64,000 bases of DNA from Sphingopyxis macrogoltabida (GCA_003241685.1 QFPJ01000010.1:17915-81914); one strand, 5' to 3'; positions 16,665 to 25,092 are shown, counted from the stretch's first letter. Numbers and translations are program-made. Notes: generated by a model not told the origin, from the letters alone.

Positions 16665-17036
16665 GTGACCGATACATTGTGGCTGGAGGTGGCCGGCATC
16701 ACGACGCAGGTGTTGACCGGCATCTATTCGGAAGAGACGCACCTGCCGCAGCCGCTGCGCATTTCGGTGCGCGCGAAGCTGACCATGGCCGATCATTACG
16801 ACCCGACGACGCCGCTCGGCCAGTCCAAGAATTACATGAACCTGAAATTCGCCGCGACCGAAGGCATCCCGAAGGACGTCCATTTCGTGCTGATCGAAAG
16901 CGTCGCCGATCACATCATCGACACGCTGTTCCTGCAGGACGACAAGGTCGAGGCAGTCGAAGTGAAGATCGTCAAGCTGGCGATTGCCGAGGAAGGCGAG
17001 GAAATCGGCATCACCATGCGGCGCGGGCGCAAATGA
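16665..17036 (+). CDS. folB: Dihydroneopterin aldolase
   Basis: The 123-residue protein starts with GTG at 16665 and has the FolB fold features: GIYSEETHLPQPLRISV near 19-35, DYxx-type NYMNLK near 56 and VEVKIVKLAIAEEG near 98-111 with a conserved lysine. It converts dihydroneopterin to 6-hydroxymethyl-dihydropterin in folate synthesis. The TGA overlaps the ATG of the next gene (ATGA), and that gene is a pteridine-reductase-like SDR, which supports the assignment. Confidence 0.85.
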   Translation: MTDTLWLEVAGITTQVLTGIYSEETHLPQPLRISVRAKLTMADHYDPTTPLGQSKNYMNLKFAATEGIPKDVHFVLIESVADHIIDTLFLQDDKVEAVEVKIVKLAIAEEGEEIGITMRRGRK

Positions 17037-17794
17037 CGCAGAAGCTGGCGCTGATCACGGGTGGGCTCCACCGCGTCGGCGCCGCCATTTCGGCGCGGCT
17101 GGCGCGCGAAGGTTACGCGCTGGCGCTGCATCACCACAGCGGCAGCGATGCCGACCCGGTACTGGCAGAGGCGCTGGCCGAGACGGGGACGGAGAACCGG
17201 CGCTTTGCCGCCGATCTGACCGACCCGGCGGCCGTCGATGCGCTGGTCCCGGCGGTCATCGACCAGTTCGGCCGCGCCCCCGACCTGCTGGTGAACAACG
17301 CCGCGCTGTTTGCCGAGGGCGAATGGCAGGATCTGTCGGCCGCGTCGCTTGCCGCGATGATGCAGGTCAATCACCATGCCCCGGTGATGCTGGCGAAGGC
17401 GCTGGTCGCGGCGAGCCCCGACGGGCGCCCCGCCATCGTGCATATCGTCGACCAGCGCGTGGCGCATCCCGTGCCCGACCAGATCGCCTACAGCCTGTCG
17501 AAATCGGCGCTGTGGCAGGCGACGGCAACGCTGGCGGTCGCATTCGGCGACCGCGCCCGCGTCAACGCCGTCGCGCCGGGCCTGACGATGGCGACGGCGG
17601 ATTATTCGGACGCGCAGGTCGAACGGCTGGGCGAACGGATGCCGCTTCGCACCCTGCCCGCCCCGGCCCAGATTGCCGACGCGGTGGCCTGGCTCGCACG
17701 GGCGGAGGCGGTGACGGGGCAGACGATCTTTGTCGACAGCGGCGCGCATCTGGCGCCGCTGGGGCGCGATTTCGTGGCGCTGGAGCGGGATTAG
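17033..17794 (+). CDS. FolM/PTR1-like pteridine reductase (SDR family)
   Basis: The 253-residue short-chain reductase has TGGLHRVG (9-16) for cofactor binding, NNAALF near 88 and YSLSK (153-157). The catalytic serine of ordinary SDRs is replaced by aspartate in HIVDQRV (Asp140), the arrangement of PTR1 and FolM, which reduce dihydrobiopterin, dihydromonapterin or dihydrofolate with NADPH. Its overlap with folB places it in pterin metabolism. It could provide tetrahydropterin for the phenylalanine hydroxylase encoded at 54.2 kb; that link is inference. Confidence 0.8.
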   Translation: MTQKLALITGGLHRVGAAISARLAREGYALALHHHSGSDADPVLAEALAETGTENRRFAADLTDPAAVDALVPAVIDQFGRAPDLLVNNAALFAEGEWQDLSAASLAAMMQVNHHAPVMLAKALVAASPDGRPAIVHIVDQRVAHPVPDQIAYSLSKSALWQATATLAVAFGDRARVNAVAPGLTMATADYSDAQVERLGERMPLRTLPAPAQIADAVAWLARAEAVTGQTIFVDSGAHLAPLGRDFVALERD

Positions 17795-17820
17795 GCGCCG
17801 TCGGCGGAAGATGACCGGAA

Positions 17821-17842
17821 GCGGCCGGTTGCCGCCCTTTTT
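17821..17842 (+). terminator. Weak candidate intrinsic terminator after folB operon
   Basis: A short stem GCGGC/GCCGC (17821-17825 and 17831-17835) with loop CGGTT is followed by CC and five T residues. The stem is only 5 bp, so this is a modest call, but it is placed 26 bases past the stop of the pteridine reductase gene in a convergent gap. Confidence 0.4.
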
Positions 17843-17913
17843 CATCGTCGGGAAACAGCGCCCCCCCCTACCCCAATGCCGTCAGCCGACCCGAGCCTCA
17901 CCAGGCGTAACGC

Positions 17914-19347
17914 TCAGTAGATGTGCACCGCCTTGGTGACGAGATAGCCGTCGAGTCCCTCCGGGCCGCTTTCGCTGCCGAAACCCGATTCCTTGATCCC
18001 GCCGAACGGCATGTCGTTCGACGATATGACGAAGCTGTTGATCCCCACCATGCCGCTCTCGATCGCGTCGGCGATGCGGTTGATGCGTCGGCCATTCTCC
18101 GTGAAGGCGAAGGCGGCAAGGCCGTAGGGCAACCGGTTCGCCTGCTCCAGCGCTTCATCCTCGGCCGCGAACGGCCGGATCAGCGCCATCGGGCCGAAGG
18201 GTTCCTGGTTCATCGCGTCGGCCTCGACCGGCACGTCGGCGAGCGCCGTCGGCTGAAAGAAAAAGCCCTCGCCCGTCGCCTCTCCGCCCGCGATCACGCG
18301 CGCGCCTTTCGCCTTCGCATCGGCGACCAGTGCCTCCAGCGCGGGAGCGCGGCGCGCATTGGCGAGCGGGCCCATCTGCGTCGCGGCGTCCAGTCCGCTG
18401 CCGATCTTCACCTTCTTCGTCCGCTCGGCAAAACCCGCGACAAAGGCGTCGTAGATGCCCTGCTGAACATAGAAGCGTGTCGGAGAAACGCAGACCTGGC
18501 CCGCGTTGCGGAACTTCTGCGCGACCACGCGGTCAAGCGTCGTTTCGAGATCGCAATCGTCGAAGATCAGCACCGGGGCATGACCGCCGAGTTCCATCGT
18601 GATCCGCTGCACCCGGTCGGCGGCGAGCTTCATCAGATGCTTGCCGACCGCGGTCGATCCGGTGAAGCTGACCTTGCGGATCACCTCGCTGCCGAGCAGA
18701 TGGCGGCTGATCATGTCGGGGTTGCCATAGACGAGCTGGACGACATCGCCGGCGATGCCCGCATCGGCGAGGCAGCGCATGACCGCGCTGGTACAGCCCG
18801 GCGTTTCCTCCGGCGCCTTCGCGATCACGACGCAGCCCGCCGCGAGTGCGGGCGCGATCTTCTTGACCATCAGGTTGACCGGGAAATTCCACGGGCTGAA
18901 CGCCGCGACCGGGCCGACCGGCTGTTTCAGCACCATCGCGCGCTGGCCCGCCGGGCGCTGCACGATGCGGCCGGCGACGCGCTTTCCCTCTTCGGCGAAA
19001 TATTCGAGCAGCGCGGCGGCCGACAGCACTTCGCCGCGCGACTCGGCGATCGGCTTGCCCTGTTCGAGCGTCAGCAACGTCGCGATATGATCGACGCGCT
19101 CGCGGATCAGACCCGCGGCCTTGCGCATCAGCGCCGCGCGCTCGTCGGGCGTCTTCGCGCGCCACACCGGCCAGCCGCGCGCGGCGGCCGCCAGCGCCTC
19201 GTCGAGATCGGCGGCGGTGGCGACGGGCAGGTCGGCGATCGCATCCGCCGTGGCGGGATTATAGACCGGCCGCGCCTCGCGCCCCTCGCCGCTCCGCCAG
19301 GCGCCGTCGATGAAAAGCTGAAGGTCGGCGTCGTAGGTCGCGGTCAT
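17914..19347 (-). CDS. gabD: NAD(P)-dependent succinate-semialdehyde dehydrogenase
   Basis: The 477-residue aldehyde dehydrogenase has LEQGKPIAESRGEV near 94, the FSPWNFPVNL segment near 150, GSTAVGK near 230, catalytic Glu252 in MELGGHAP and nucleophile Cys286 in NAGQVCVSPTRF. The EQGKP and NFP segments favour the GabD/SSADH subgroup, which oxidises succinate semialdehyde to succinate for the TCA cycle, though other semialdehydes are possible. The ATG at 19347 starts the homology. It stands alone; a repeat element lies just upstream. Confidence 0.85.
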   Translation of the reverse strand: MTATYDADLQLFIDGAWRSGEGREARPVYNPATADAIADLPVATAADLDEALAAAARGWPVWRAKTPDERAALMRKAAGLIRERVDHIATLLTLEQGKPIAESRGEVLSAAALLEYFAEEGKRVAGRIVQRPAGQRAMVLKQPVGPVAAFSPWNFPVNLMVKKIAPALAAGCVVIAKAPEETPGCTSAVMRCLADAGIAGDVVQLVYGNPDMISRHLLGSEVIRKVSFTGSTAVGKHLMKLAADRVQRITMELGGHAPVLIFDDCDLETTLDRVVAQKFRNAGQVCVSPTRFYVQQGIYDAFVAGFAERTKKVKIGSGLDAATQMGPLANARRAPALEALVADAKAKGARVIAGGEATGEGFFFQPTALADVPVEADAMNQEPFGPMALIRPFAAEDEALEQANRLPYGLAAFAFTENGRRINRIADAIESGMVGINSFVISSNDMPFGGIKESGFGSESGPEGLDGYLVTKAVHIY

Positions 19348-19368
19348 GGAGGGCTCCGTTCTGATCAT

Positions 19369-19462
19369 GTCATTGCGAGGAGCGAAGCGACGCGGCCATC
19401 CCCAGACATCGACGCTGCGCAAGACCGCCGGCTGGAGATTGCTTCGCTTCGCTCGCAATGAC
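19369..19462. repeat. Dispersed palindromic repeat, type 1, copy 1
   Basis: A 94-base element bounded by GTCATTGCGAG and CTCGCAATGAC (terminal inverted repeat), with interior GAGCGAAGCGAC and CTGGAGATTGCTTCG. Similar elements occur at 30992 and 58559. The type matches widespread intergenic palindromes of alphaproteobacteria. It lies between gabD and the TIGR02466 gene. Confidence 0.85.
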
Positions 19463-19484
19463 GACACGGCGATATAGGATCGCC

Positions 19485-20084
19485 TCAGCGATAATTGAAG
19501 CTGATGCTGATCCGCTCGCCCTTGCCGGCATGGGGCATCACTTCATGCCGCAGCCAGCTTTCCCACAGAAAGATGCGGCCCGCCGCCGGTTCGGCATAAA
19601 CGAACGGATGCAGATGCTCGGGCGCGGCGTCGGTGCGGCCCGGCGCCGCCATCAGCATGGCAAGCCGCGGGTCCTCCAGCTTCAGCGCGCCCGACCCCGG
19701 CGGAACGGCGACATAGAAGGTGCCCGACACGATGCTGTGCGGGTGGATATGGCCGCTGTGCGTTCCGCCCGGTTTCAGGATATTGACCCACAGACTGTCG
19801 AGCTTCAGCGGTTTGGCGAGGTCGAAATGACACGCCCGGGCAAAAGCCTTCACCTCTTTGTCGAGCCGCTTCTTCAGATCGTAAAAGGCGGGATCACGCT
19901 CGGGCAGGTCGCCGAGGCTGGCGTAGCTGGTATAGCCCTTGTAGCCATGCGCGCGGCTCCACGCCCGGCCCGCCCCATCCTCCGCCGCGAACAGGCGGCA
20001 GCTTTCTTCCAGCTCCGCGAGCAGGTCCGGCGTGCCGATATCGGCCTCGTAAAAATGGGTGGCGAAGAGCGTGCGAACAGGCAT
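19485..20084 (-). CDS. TIGR02466-family putative 2OG-Fe(II) oxygenase
   Basis: The 199-residue protein starts VRTLFATHFYEADI and has LWVNILKPGGTHSGHIHPHS (98-117), SGTFYVAVPPGSGALKLEDP near 119, and RIFLWESWLRHEVMPH near 170, then ERISISFNY. The HIHP motif and the late His in RHEVMPH are the expected iron ligands, and the arginine near the end (ERISISFN) the 2-oxoglutarate ligand. Substrate unknown. It is divergent from the SMP-30 gene with a 46-base gap. Confidence 0.8.
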   Translation of the reverse strand: MPVRTLFATHFYEADIGTPDLLAELEESCRLFAAEDGAGRAWSRAHGYKGYTSYASLGDLPERDPAFYDLKKRLDKEVKAFARACHFDLAKPLKLDSLWVNILKPGGTHSGHIHPHSIVSGTFYVAVPPGSGALKLEDPRLAMLMAAPGRTDAAPEHLHPFVYAEPAAGRIFLWESWLRHEVMPHAGKGERISISFNYR

Positions 20085-20130
20085 GATGGCCGCAAAGCAC
20101 AGCAAATGGCTGAGAGCAAGGGAGACAAGG

Positions 20131-21051
20131 ATGGCCGAATATGAACTGATCGCCGACGGGCTGCGCTTTCCGGAGGCCCCCGTCGTCATGGACGACGGCA
20201 GCGTCATCGTCACCGAGATCGAGGCCGGACGCATCACCCGGTGCTGGCCGGGCGGCAAGAAGCAGGTGATCGCGGAGCCCGGCGGCGGCCCCAACGGTCT
20301 GGCCATCGGCCCCGACGGCAAGCTTTATTGCTGCAACAACGGCGGCTTTCATTATGTCGAGAGCGACGGCTATCTGGCGCCGCACGGCATCGCCGACGAT
20401 TATTCGGGCGGCCGGATCGAACGCATCGACATCGAAACGGGCGCGGTCGAGCGGCTGTACGGATCGGGCGACAATGGCGTCGTGCTGCGCGGCCCGAACG
20501 ACATCATGTTCGACGGCCATGGCGGCTTCTGGTTCACCGATCACGGCAAGATCGATTATGAAAAGCGGTGTCACGACGTCGTCGGCATCTTCTATGCCAA
20601 GGCCGACGGCAGCTTCATCGAGGAAGTGATCTTCCCAAGCTATAACCCCAACGGCATCGGCCTGTCGCCCGACGGGACGAAGCTGTATGTCGCCGAAACC
20701 TATACCTGCCGCCTGACCCAGTTCAACATCGTCGCCCCCGGCAAGGTCGACGATGCGGCGGGACCGGGCGGCCCCGGCGTCCCGCTGTATCGCCCCGCCG
20801 GCTATAAATTCTTCGACAGCCTGGCGATGGAGGCGAACGGCAATATCTGTGTCGCGACGATCGGCGAATGCGGGATCAGCGTCGTGTCGCCGCAGGGCGA
20901 GCTGGTCGAATTCGTCGCCACCGACGACATTTTCACCACCAATATTGCGTTCGGTGGACCCGACCGTCAGGATGCCTATATCACGCTGTCGGGCACGGGG
21001 CGGCTGGTCAAGACGCGCTGGGCGAGGCCCGGCCTGCAACTGCAATACTAG
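20131..21051 (+). CDS. SMP-30/gluconolactonase-family beta-propeller hydrolase
   Basis: The 306-residue protein has LRFPEAPVV near 11, GGGPNGLAIGPDGKLYCCNN (50-69), GPNDIMFDGHGGFWFTD near 119 and NPNGIGLSPDGTKLYVAETY near 170, matching the six-bladed SMP-30 family with metal ligands Glu, Asn and Asp. These hydrolyse sugar lactones or related esters; the exact substrate is unclear. A good ribosome binding site precedes ATG 20131. The TAG stop begins a palindromic element, and the VIT gene starts 22 bases later. Confidence 0.85.
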   Translation: MAEYELIADGLRFPEAPVVMDDGSVIVTEIEAGRITRCWPGGKKQVIAEPGGGPNGLAIGPDGKLYCCNNGGFHYVESDGYLAPHGIADDYSGGRIERIDIETGAVERLYGSGDNGVVLRGPNDIMFDGHGGFWFTDHGKIDYEKRCHDVVGIFYAKADGSFIEEVIFPSYNPNGIGLSPDGTKLYVAETYTCRLTQFNIVAPGKVDDAAGPGGPGVPLYRPAGYKFFDSLAMEANGNICVATIGECGISVVSPQGELVEFVATDDIFTTNIAFGGPDRQDAYITLSGTGRLVKTRWARPGLQLQY

Positions 21052-21064
21052 GGTCAGGACCCAA
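21049..21064. repeat. Stop-codon palindrome, copy 2
   Basis: TAGGGTCAGGACCCAA beginning with the TAG stop of the SMP-30 gene. The inner arms GGGTC/GACCC are intact while the outer TA pairing is broken on the right. Same motif as at 16055 (minus strand) and 21761. Confidence 0.8.
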
Positions 21065-21073
21065 AGGGGGCGC

Positions 21074-21763
21074 ATGCACGAGGAAGACCATGCCGTCACG
21101 CGGATCGGCTGGCTGCGCGCGGCGATCCTGGGCGCGAACGACGGGATCGTATCGACCGCCAGCCTGATCGCGGGCGTGGCAGCCGCCGGCGCGACGCAAG
21201 CGTCGATCCTGGTCACCGGCACCGCGGGGCTGGTCGCCGGGGCGATGTCGATGGCCGCCGGCGAATATGTATCGGTGAGTTCGCAGGGCGACGCCGAAAA
21301 GGCCGATGTCGAGCTGGAAAAGCGCCACCTGGCCGCCGATCCCGCATTCGAACTGGAGGAATTGACGCAAATATACCAGCAGCGCGGGCTCGACCGCGAA
21401 CTCGCCGGACGGGTGGCGGCGGACCTGACCGCGCACAACGCGCTCGCCACCCACTTGCGCGACGAACTGGGCCTGACACGCGAAATGGCGGCGCGGCCGG
21501 TTCAGGCGGCGGCGGCATCGGCGGCAAGTTTCACCATAGGGGCGGCGCTGCCGCTGTCGATCCTCTTCGTCGATCGCGGCGAATCGCTGCCATGGACGGT
21601 ATCGGCCGCGTCCTTGCTGTTCCTGGCGCTGCTCGGCGCGCTGGGCGCATGGGCCGGCCAGGCACCGCTGTTGCGCCCGGTCGTGCGCGTGACCTTCTGG
21701 GGCGCGATGGCGATGGCGGCGACGATCGCCATCGGATCGCTGTTCGGGGCAACCGTCGGTTAG
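21074..21763 (+). CDS. VIT1/CCC1-family iron/manganese transporter-like membrane protein
   Basis: The 229-residue protein begins with IGWLRAAILGANDGIVSTAS (11-30), the signature of the VIT/CCC1 family, then a first hairpin with GLVAGAMSMAAGEYVSVSSQ near 51-70, a hydrophilic middle (75-140) and three further membrane segments. Family members move Fe2+ or Mn2+ across membranes. The direction and ion here are not determined. It follows the SMP-30 gene closely and may be co-transcribed. Its TAG stop is the first arm of a perfect palindrome. Confidence 0.85.
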   Translation: MHEEDHAVTRIGWLRAAILGANDGIVSTASLIAGVAAAGATQASILVTGTAGLVAGAMSMAAGEYVSVSSQGDAEKADVELEKRHLAADPAFELEELTQIYQQRGLDRELAGRVAADLTAHNALATHLRDELGLTREMAARPVQAAAASAASFTIGAALPLSILFVDRGESLPWTVSAASLLFLALLGALGAWAGQAPLLRPVVRVTFWGAMAMAATIAIGSLFGATVG

Positions 21764-21777
21764 GGTCAGGACCCTAG
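21761..21777. repeat. Stop-codon palindrome, copy 3 (perfect)
   Basis: TAGGGTC (21761-21767) and GACCCTA (21770-21776) are exact reverse complements with AG between. The left TAG stops the plus-strand VIT gene. The right arm supplies a TAG for the minus-strand DUF488 remnant. Confidence 0.9.
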
Positions 21778-21918
21778 CGGCGACGCTCCAGCCATTCGCG
21801 CAGCGCAACCCTTCGACACGCCGCGCGGCCACAGCCGGTCGACCAGAAAACGCGCGCCGTCGGCTGCCGCCGGGATGTCATGAACCCGCTTTACCGCGAT
21901 TGTCAGCAATTCCGTCAT
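21774..21918 (-). pseudogene. Decayed DUF488 (YeaO-like) gene with internal deletion
   Basis: From ATG 21918 on the minus strand the first 39 codons read as a DUF488 N terminus: TIAVKRVHD, then GARFLVDRLWPRGVSKG. The match then stops. The last codons before TAG 21774-21776, in a different frame, read ALREWLERRR, like the C-terminal helix of the family. Family members are about 115-120 residues, so roughly the central two thirds is missing and the ends are out of frame. Some YeaO relatives were thought to bind metals; this copy cannot be functional. Confidence 0.75.
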
Positions 21919-21998
21919 CTGTCAGACTATCGGTCAATGCCGCGCTGTCGGCAAGACGGGGCGGCGGGACGACACCTACCCCAAAGGAGAGGAAATCC

Positions 21999-23102
21999 AT
22001 GACCGACGCCTGGGCGATCGCGATCGACCGAGACGATATCCAGCGGGCGACGCTGATCGCCGACCCCGCCCCGCCGCTGACGACCGGCCAGCTTCGCGTG
22101 CGGATCGACCTGTATGCGATGACGGCGAACAACATCACCTATGCCGTCTTTGGCAAGCCGGCGGGATTGTTCGGAAACGATCAGGGATATTGGGATTTCT
22201 TTGCCGAACGCGGCGAGCCCGGCCGCCTGCCCGTCTGGGGATTCGCGACGGTCACACAAAGCGCCGCCGACGGCATCCGGCCGGGCGAGCGTTTCTATGG
22301 CTATTTCCCGATGGCGCGGGACGCGGTGCTGACGGCGGGCAATATCGGCCCCGCGGGATTTACCGACGTCACGCCGCGCCGCGCCGGCCTGCCGCCCATC
22401 TACAATCATTATCAGCGGATCGACGCGCTGCCCGATTATCGCGCGGGCGACCATGATTATTGGCCGGTCTTTCGCCCGCTGTTCCTGACCGGCTGGCTGA
22501 TCGCCGATCAGTTCGAGGACGAAGGCGACTATGGCGCGGCGCAGATATTGATCGCGAGCGCGTCGAGCAAGACCGCGATCGGCCTGGGCTTTTCGATCGC
22601 GCGGCGCGGCGGCGACCGGCCCGAGACGGTCGGCCTGACCAGCAAGGCCAATGTTGCCGATCTGGCGCGCCAGGGCGTCTATGACCGTGTCGTCGCCTAT
22701 GACGACATATTGACGCTGAACCCCGCGACACCGTCGGCGCTGGTCGACATGGCGGGCAATGGCGCGGTGACGCGCGCGGTGCACAGCCATTTCGGAAGCA
22801 AACTCAAGGCATCGATCATCGTCGGCAAGTCGCACTGGGACGCCGACGCCGACACCGCCGCGCTGCCCGGCCCCGAGCGGCAGGGCTTTTTTGCCCCCGG
22901 CCGCAGCCAGAAACGCATCGCCGACTGGGGCGGCGCGGCGTTCGGGCAGAAAATCGCCGCGGCATGGCTGGCCTTCATGGATGTTGCGCCGCGCCTGGCA
23001 ACGATCGACAAGCGACAGGGCGGCGACGCGGCGCTCGCCGCCTATCGCGAAATGCTGTCTGGACGGGCGGACCCCACAACGGGTATCGTCATCATTCCCT
23101 GA
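21999..23102 (+). CDS. DUF2855 family protein (MDR-like)
   Basis: The 367-residue protein has QLRVRIDLYAMTANNITYAV near 32-51 and AQILIASASSKTAIGLGFS near 180-198, where the second segment replaces the nucleotide-binding glycine loop of medium-chain dehydrogenases. DUF2855 is an uncharacterised family distantly like quinone oxidoreductases. ATG 21999 has AAAGGAGAGG upstream, a strong ribosome binding site. It may form an operon with the small exported protein 41 bases downstream. Confidence 0.85.
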   Translation: MTDAWAIAIDRDDIQRATLIADPAPPLTTGQLRVRIDLYAMTANNITYAVFGKPAGLFGNDQGYWDFFAERGEPGRLPVWGFATVTQSAADGIRPGERFYGYFPMARDAVLTAGNIGPAGFTDVTPRRAGLPPIYNHYQRIDALPDYRAGDHDYWPVFRPLFLTGWLIADQFEDEGDYGAAQILIASASSKTAIGLGFSIARRGGDRPETVGLTSKANVADLARQGVYDRVVAYDDILTLNPATPSALVDMAGNGAVTRAVHSHFGSKLKASIIVGKSHWDADADTAALPGPERQGFFAPGRSQKRIADWGGAAFGQKIAAAWLAFMDVAPRLATIDKRQGGDAALAAYREMLSGRADPTTGIVIIP

Positions 23103-23143
23103 GCGACGCCACCGTCCACCCCCGCGCCCCGGAAAGTTCATCG

Positions 23144-23515
23144 ATGCTGCGTTACGCCCTGTTGATTGCCGCCGCCCTGTCCCTGTCGATCGGTATCGGC
23201 AAAGCCAGCGCGCGCGACGCGGACCTGGCCGACCGCATCGCCGGAACCTATGAAGGCAATGTCATGCCCGACGCGCGGGGCGAGGCCAGCAGCAAGGTCG
23301 TCATCACGGTGACGCGGGTCGGCCCGGATCAGGTCGAGATCCGTTCGGATTATCCCTATATTCCCAAGGTGACGATCACGCTGCAAAAGGCGCTCGACTC
23401 CATCGTGTCGACCAGCGGGCCGCACGTATTGTTGCTGGACACCATTCGCGGGCCCAACCGCCTTGACCTGACGATCAACGATGCCAGCTGGTCGGGTCTG
23501 CGCGTGGAGGGATGA
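23144..23515 (+). CDS. Small exported protein of unknown function
   Basis: The 123-residue protein has a clear signal peptide (LRYALLIAAALSLSIGI, likely cut after SAR or KASA near residue 24) and a mature part rich in beta-strand patterns (SKVVITVTRVGPDQVEIRS). The remainder may be a small periplasmic barrel. I do not recognise the family. It sits between DUF2855 and the HAD hydrolase on the same strand. Confidence 0.7.
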   Translation: MLRYALLIAAALSLSIGIGKASARDADLADRIAGTYEGNVMPDARGEASSKVVITVTRVGPDQVEIRSDYPYIPKVTITLQKALDSIVSTSGPHVLLLDTIRGPNRLDLTINDASWSGLRVEG

Positions 23516-23560
23516 CCGGCGCCATTTGACGGCGGCGCCGAACTGGGCTTTAGCGCCGCC

Positions 23561-24211
23561 ATGACCGGATATACGCACATCATCTTCGACTTCGGCGGTG
23601 TCATCACCGCATCGCCCTTCGAGGCGTTCAACCGCCTGGAGGACGAACGCGGGCTGCCGCGCGATCTGGTGCGGCGGGTCAACGCCGCCAATCCCGACAC
23701 CAATGCGTGGGCGAAGTTCGAACGGGCGGAAATCGACGCCGCGACCTTCGACCGCCTGTTCGCCGAGGAAGCCCGCGCGCTGGGCCATGCACTGGACGGC
23801 GAGGCCGTGCTCGCGGTGCTGGCCGGTGCGGTGCGTCCCGATATGGTGGCGGCGCTCGACACGCTGAAGGCCCGGGGCTTCACCATCGGCTGCATCACCA
23901 ACAATGTGCCCAGCGGCAAGGGATCGGGCATGGCGCGCAGCGAGGCGATGGCGGCGGAGGTTTCCGCCATCATGGCGCGGTTCGACCATGTGATCGAATC
24001 GAGCAAGGCCGGGGTCCGCAAGCCCGACCCGCGCATTTACCAGATGATGTGCGACGCGCTGGGCGTCGAGCCCGCGGTGTGCATCTACCTTGACGACCTC
24101 GGCATCAACTGCAAGCCGGCGGCCGCCCTGGGAATGCACGCGATCAAGGTGACGAGCGGCGAACAGGCGCTGGCCGACCTGTCCGCCGCACTGGGCATTC
24201 CCCTGCCCTGA
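23561..24211 (+). CDS. HAD-superfamily hydrolase (ACAD10/epoxide-hydrolase-N-like)
   Basis: The 216-residue protein has motif I DFGGVIT (Asp10 nucleophile, glycine at the usual second Asp), motif II near ITNN (115), motif III lysine in KAGVRKPDPRIY (near 150) and motif IV YLDD (near 175). The DFGGV form is common in the ACAD10 and soluble-epoxide-hydrolase N-terminal phosphatase group and may lower phosphatase activity. Substrate unknown. It is convergent with the universal stress gene, 15 bases apart. Confidence 0.85.
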   Translation: MTGYTHIIFDFGGVITASPFEAFNRLEDERGLPRDLVRRVNAANPDTNAWAKFERAEIDAATFDRLFAEEARALGHALDGEAVLAVLAGAVRPDMVAALDTLKARGFTIGCITNNVPSGKGSGMARSEAMAAEVSAIMARFDHVIESSKAGVRKPDPRIYQMMCDALGVEPAVCIYLDDLGINCKPAAALGMHAIKVTSGEQALADLSAALGIPLP

Positions 24212-24226
24212 CCCGCCCGCCTGCGC

Positions 24227-25027
24227 TCAGTGCGCGAGCAGCAGCGGGTAGCGGCCGCTGGTCAGCAGATACTGCGTCGTCCCGCCGAACAGCGTCTCGC
24301 GCAGCCGGCTCTTGCCGAACGCGCCCATGACGATCAGCCCGGCGCCCAGCGCGTCGGCCGCCTGCTCCAGCCGTTCCTCGACGGTCGCGTCGCCGCGTTC
24401 GACCAGCTTCAGTTCGGCGTGAATGTCGTGGCGGGACAGGTAGCGCATGGCCTCGGTCGCGGGGAAATCGCCGCTTTCCGCATCGACCGTCACCAGCGTC
24501 ACGGCGCGCCCCTGCAACAACGGCCGGGCGCCGCGCAGCGCCGCCGCCGCCTGCGCGCTGCCGTTCCAGGCGACCAGCGCCGGCGCGTCGAAGTCGAGCG
24601 TGCGCGCCGTGCGCGGGAGCGCCAGAACCGGCACCGGCGTGGCCAGCGCCAGGTCGCCCGCCAGCATCGCGGGGACGGCGCCCTTTTCCCCGGGCAGGCT
24701 GACGATGGCCAGGTCGGCGAGGGTCGCGGCCAGCGCCAGCGATCCCAATATGTCGCCGTCGGCGGTCACGATGTCCCAGGGCACATCTTCCTTCGCCAGT
24801 TCGTCCGCGAAACGATTTTCCAGCGCCGCTTCGTCGACCTGCGCCTTTGCCAGCGCCTCGGTCGCGATATAGCTGCCGCCGAAGGGGTCGAACGCCACGA
24901 ATTGCTGAAGCGGCGTCGCGATCAGCAGCGTGACATGACCTTCGAACCGGCGGGCGATGTCGAGCCCTGCCTGCAACCGGCCTTCGCCCGCCCTGTCCTG
25001 ATCGGCGTGAATGAGTATCGAACGCAT
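24227..25027 (-). CDS. Universal stress protein, two tandem Usp domains
   Basis: The 266-residue protein begins SILIHADQDRAGEGRLQAG and has two Usp-like halves (about 1-140 and 145-266). The second carries the ATP-binding pattern MGAFGKSRLRETLFGGTT near 237-254 (G-x2-G-x9-G-S/T type). The first half lacks a clear copy. Such proteins respond to starvation and oxidant stress. It is a single gene upstream of which the LysR stop lies 66 bases away on the same strand. Confidence 0.87.
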   Translation of the reverse strand: MRSILIHADQDRAGEGRLQAGLDIARRFEGHVTLLIATPLQQFVAFDPFGGSYIATEALAKAQVDEAALENRFADELAKEDVPWDIVTADGDILGSLALAATLADLAIVSLPGEKGAVPAMLAGDLALATPVPVLALPRTARTLDFDAPALVAWNGSAQAAAALRGARPLLQGRAVTLVTVDAESGDFPATEAMRYLSRHDIHAELKLVERGDATVEERLEQAADALGAGLIVMGAFGKSRLRETLFGGTTQYLLTSGRYPLLLAH

Positions 25028-25092
25028 CGGAACCTCCTTGCTGGGGACGGAATATCAATGCACCAACGGCCCGATCGCTTCCTTGATCGCGA

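Noticed and set aside
17866..17880. An eight-base C run after the pteridine reductase gene as a phase-variation tract.
   Set aside because: It is outside any coding frame or promoter that I can identify and lies between convergent genes.
23561..24211. Loss of activity in the HAD protein because of DFGGV in place of DxD.
   Set aside because: DxGG is frequent in the ACAD10/epoxide-hydrolase-N group and is not evidence of decay.
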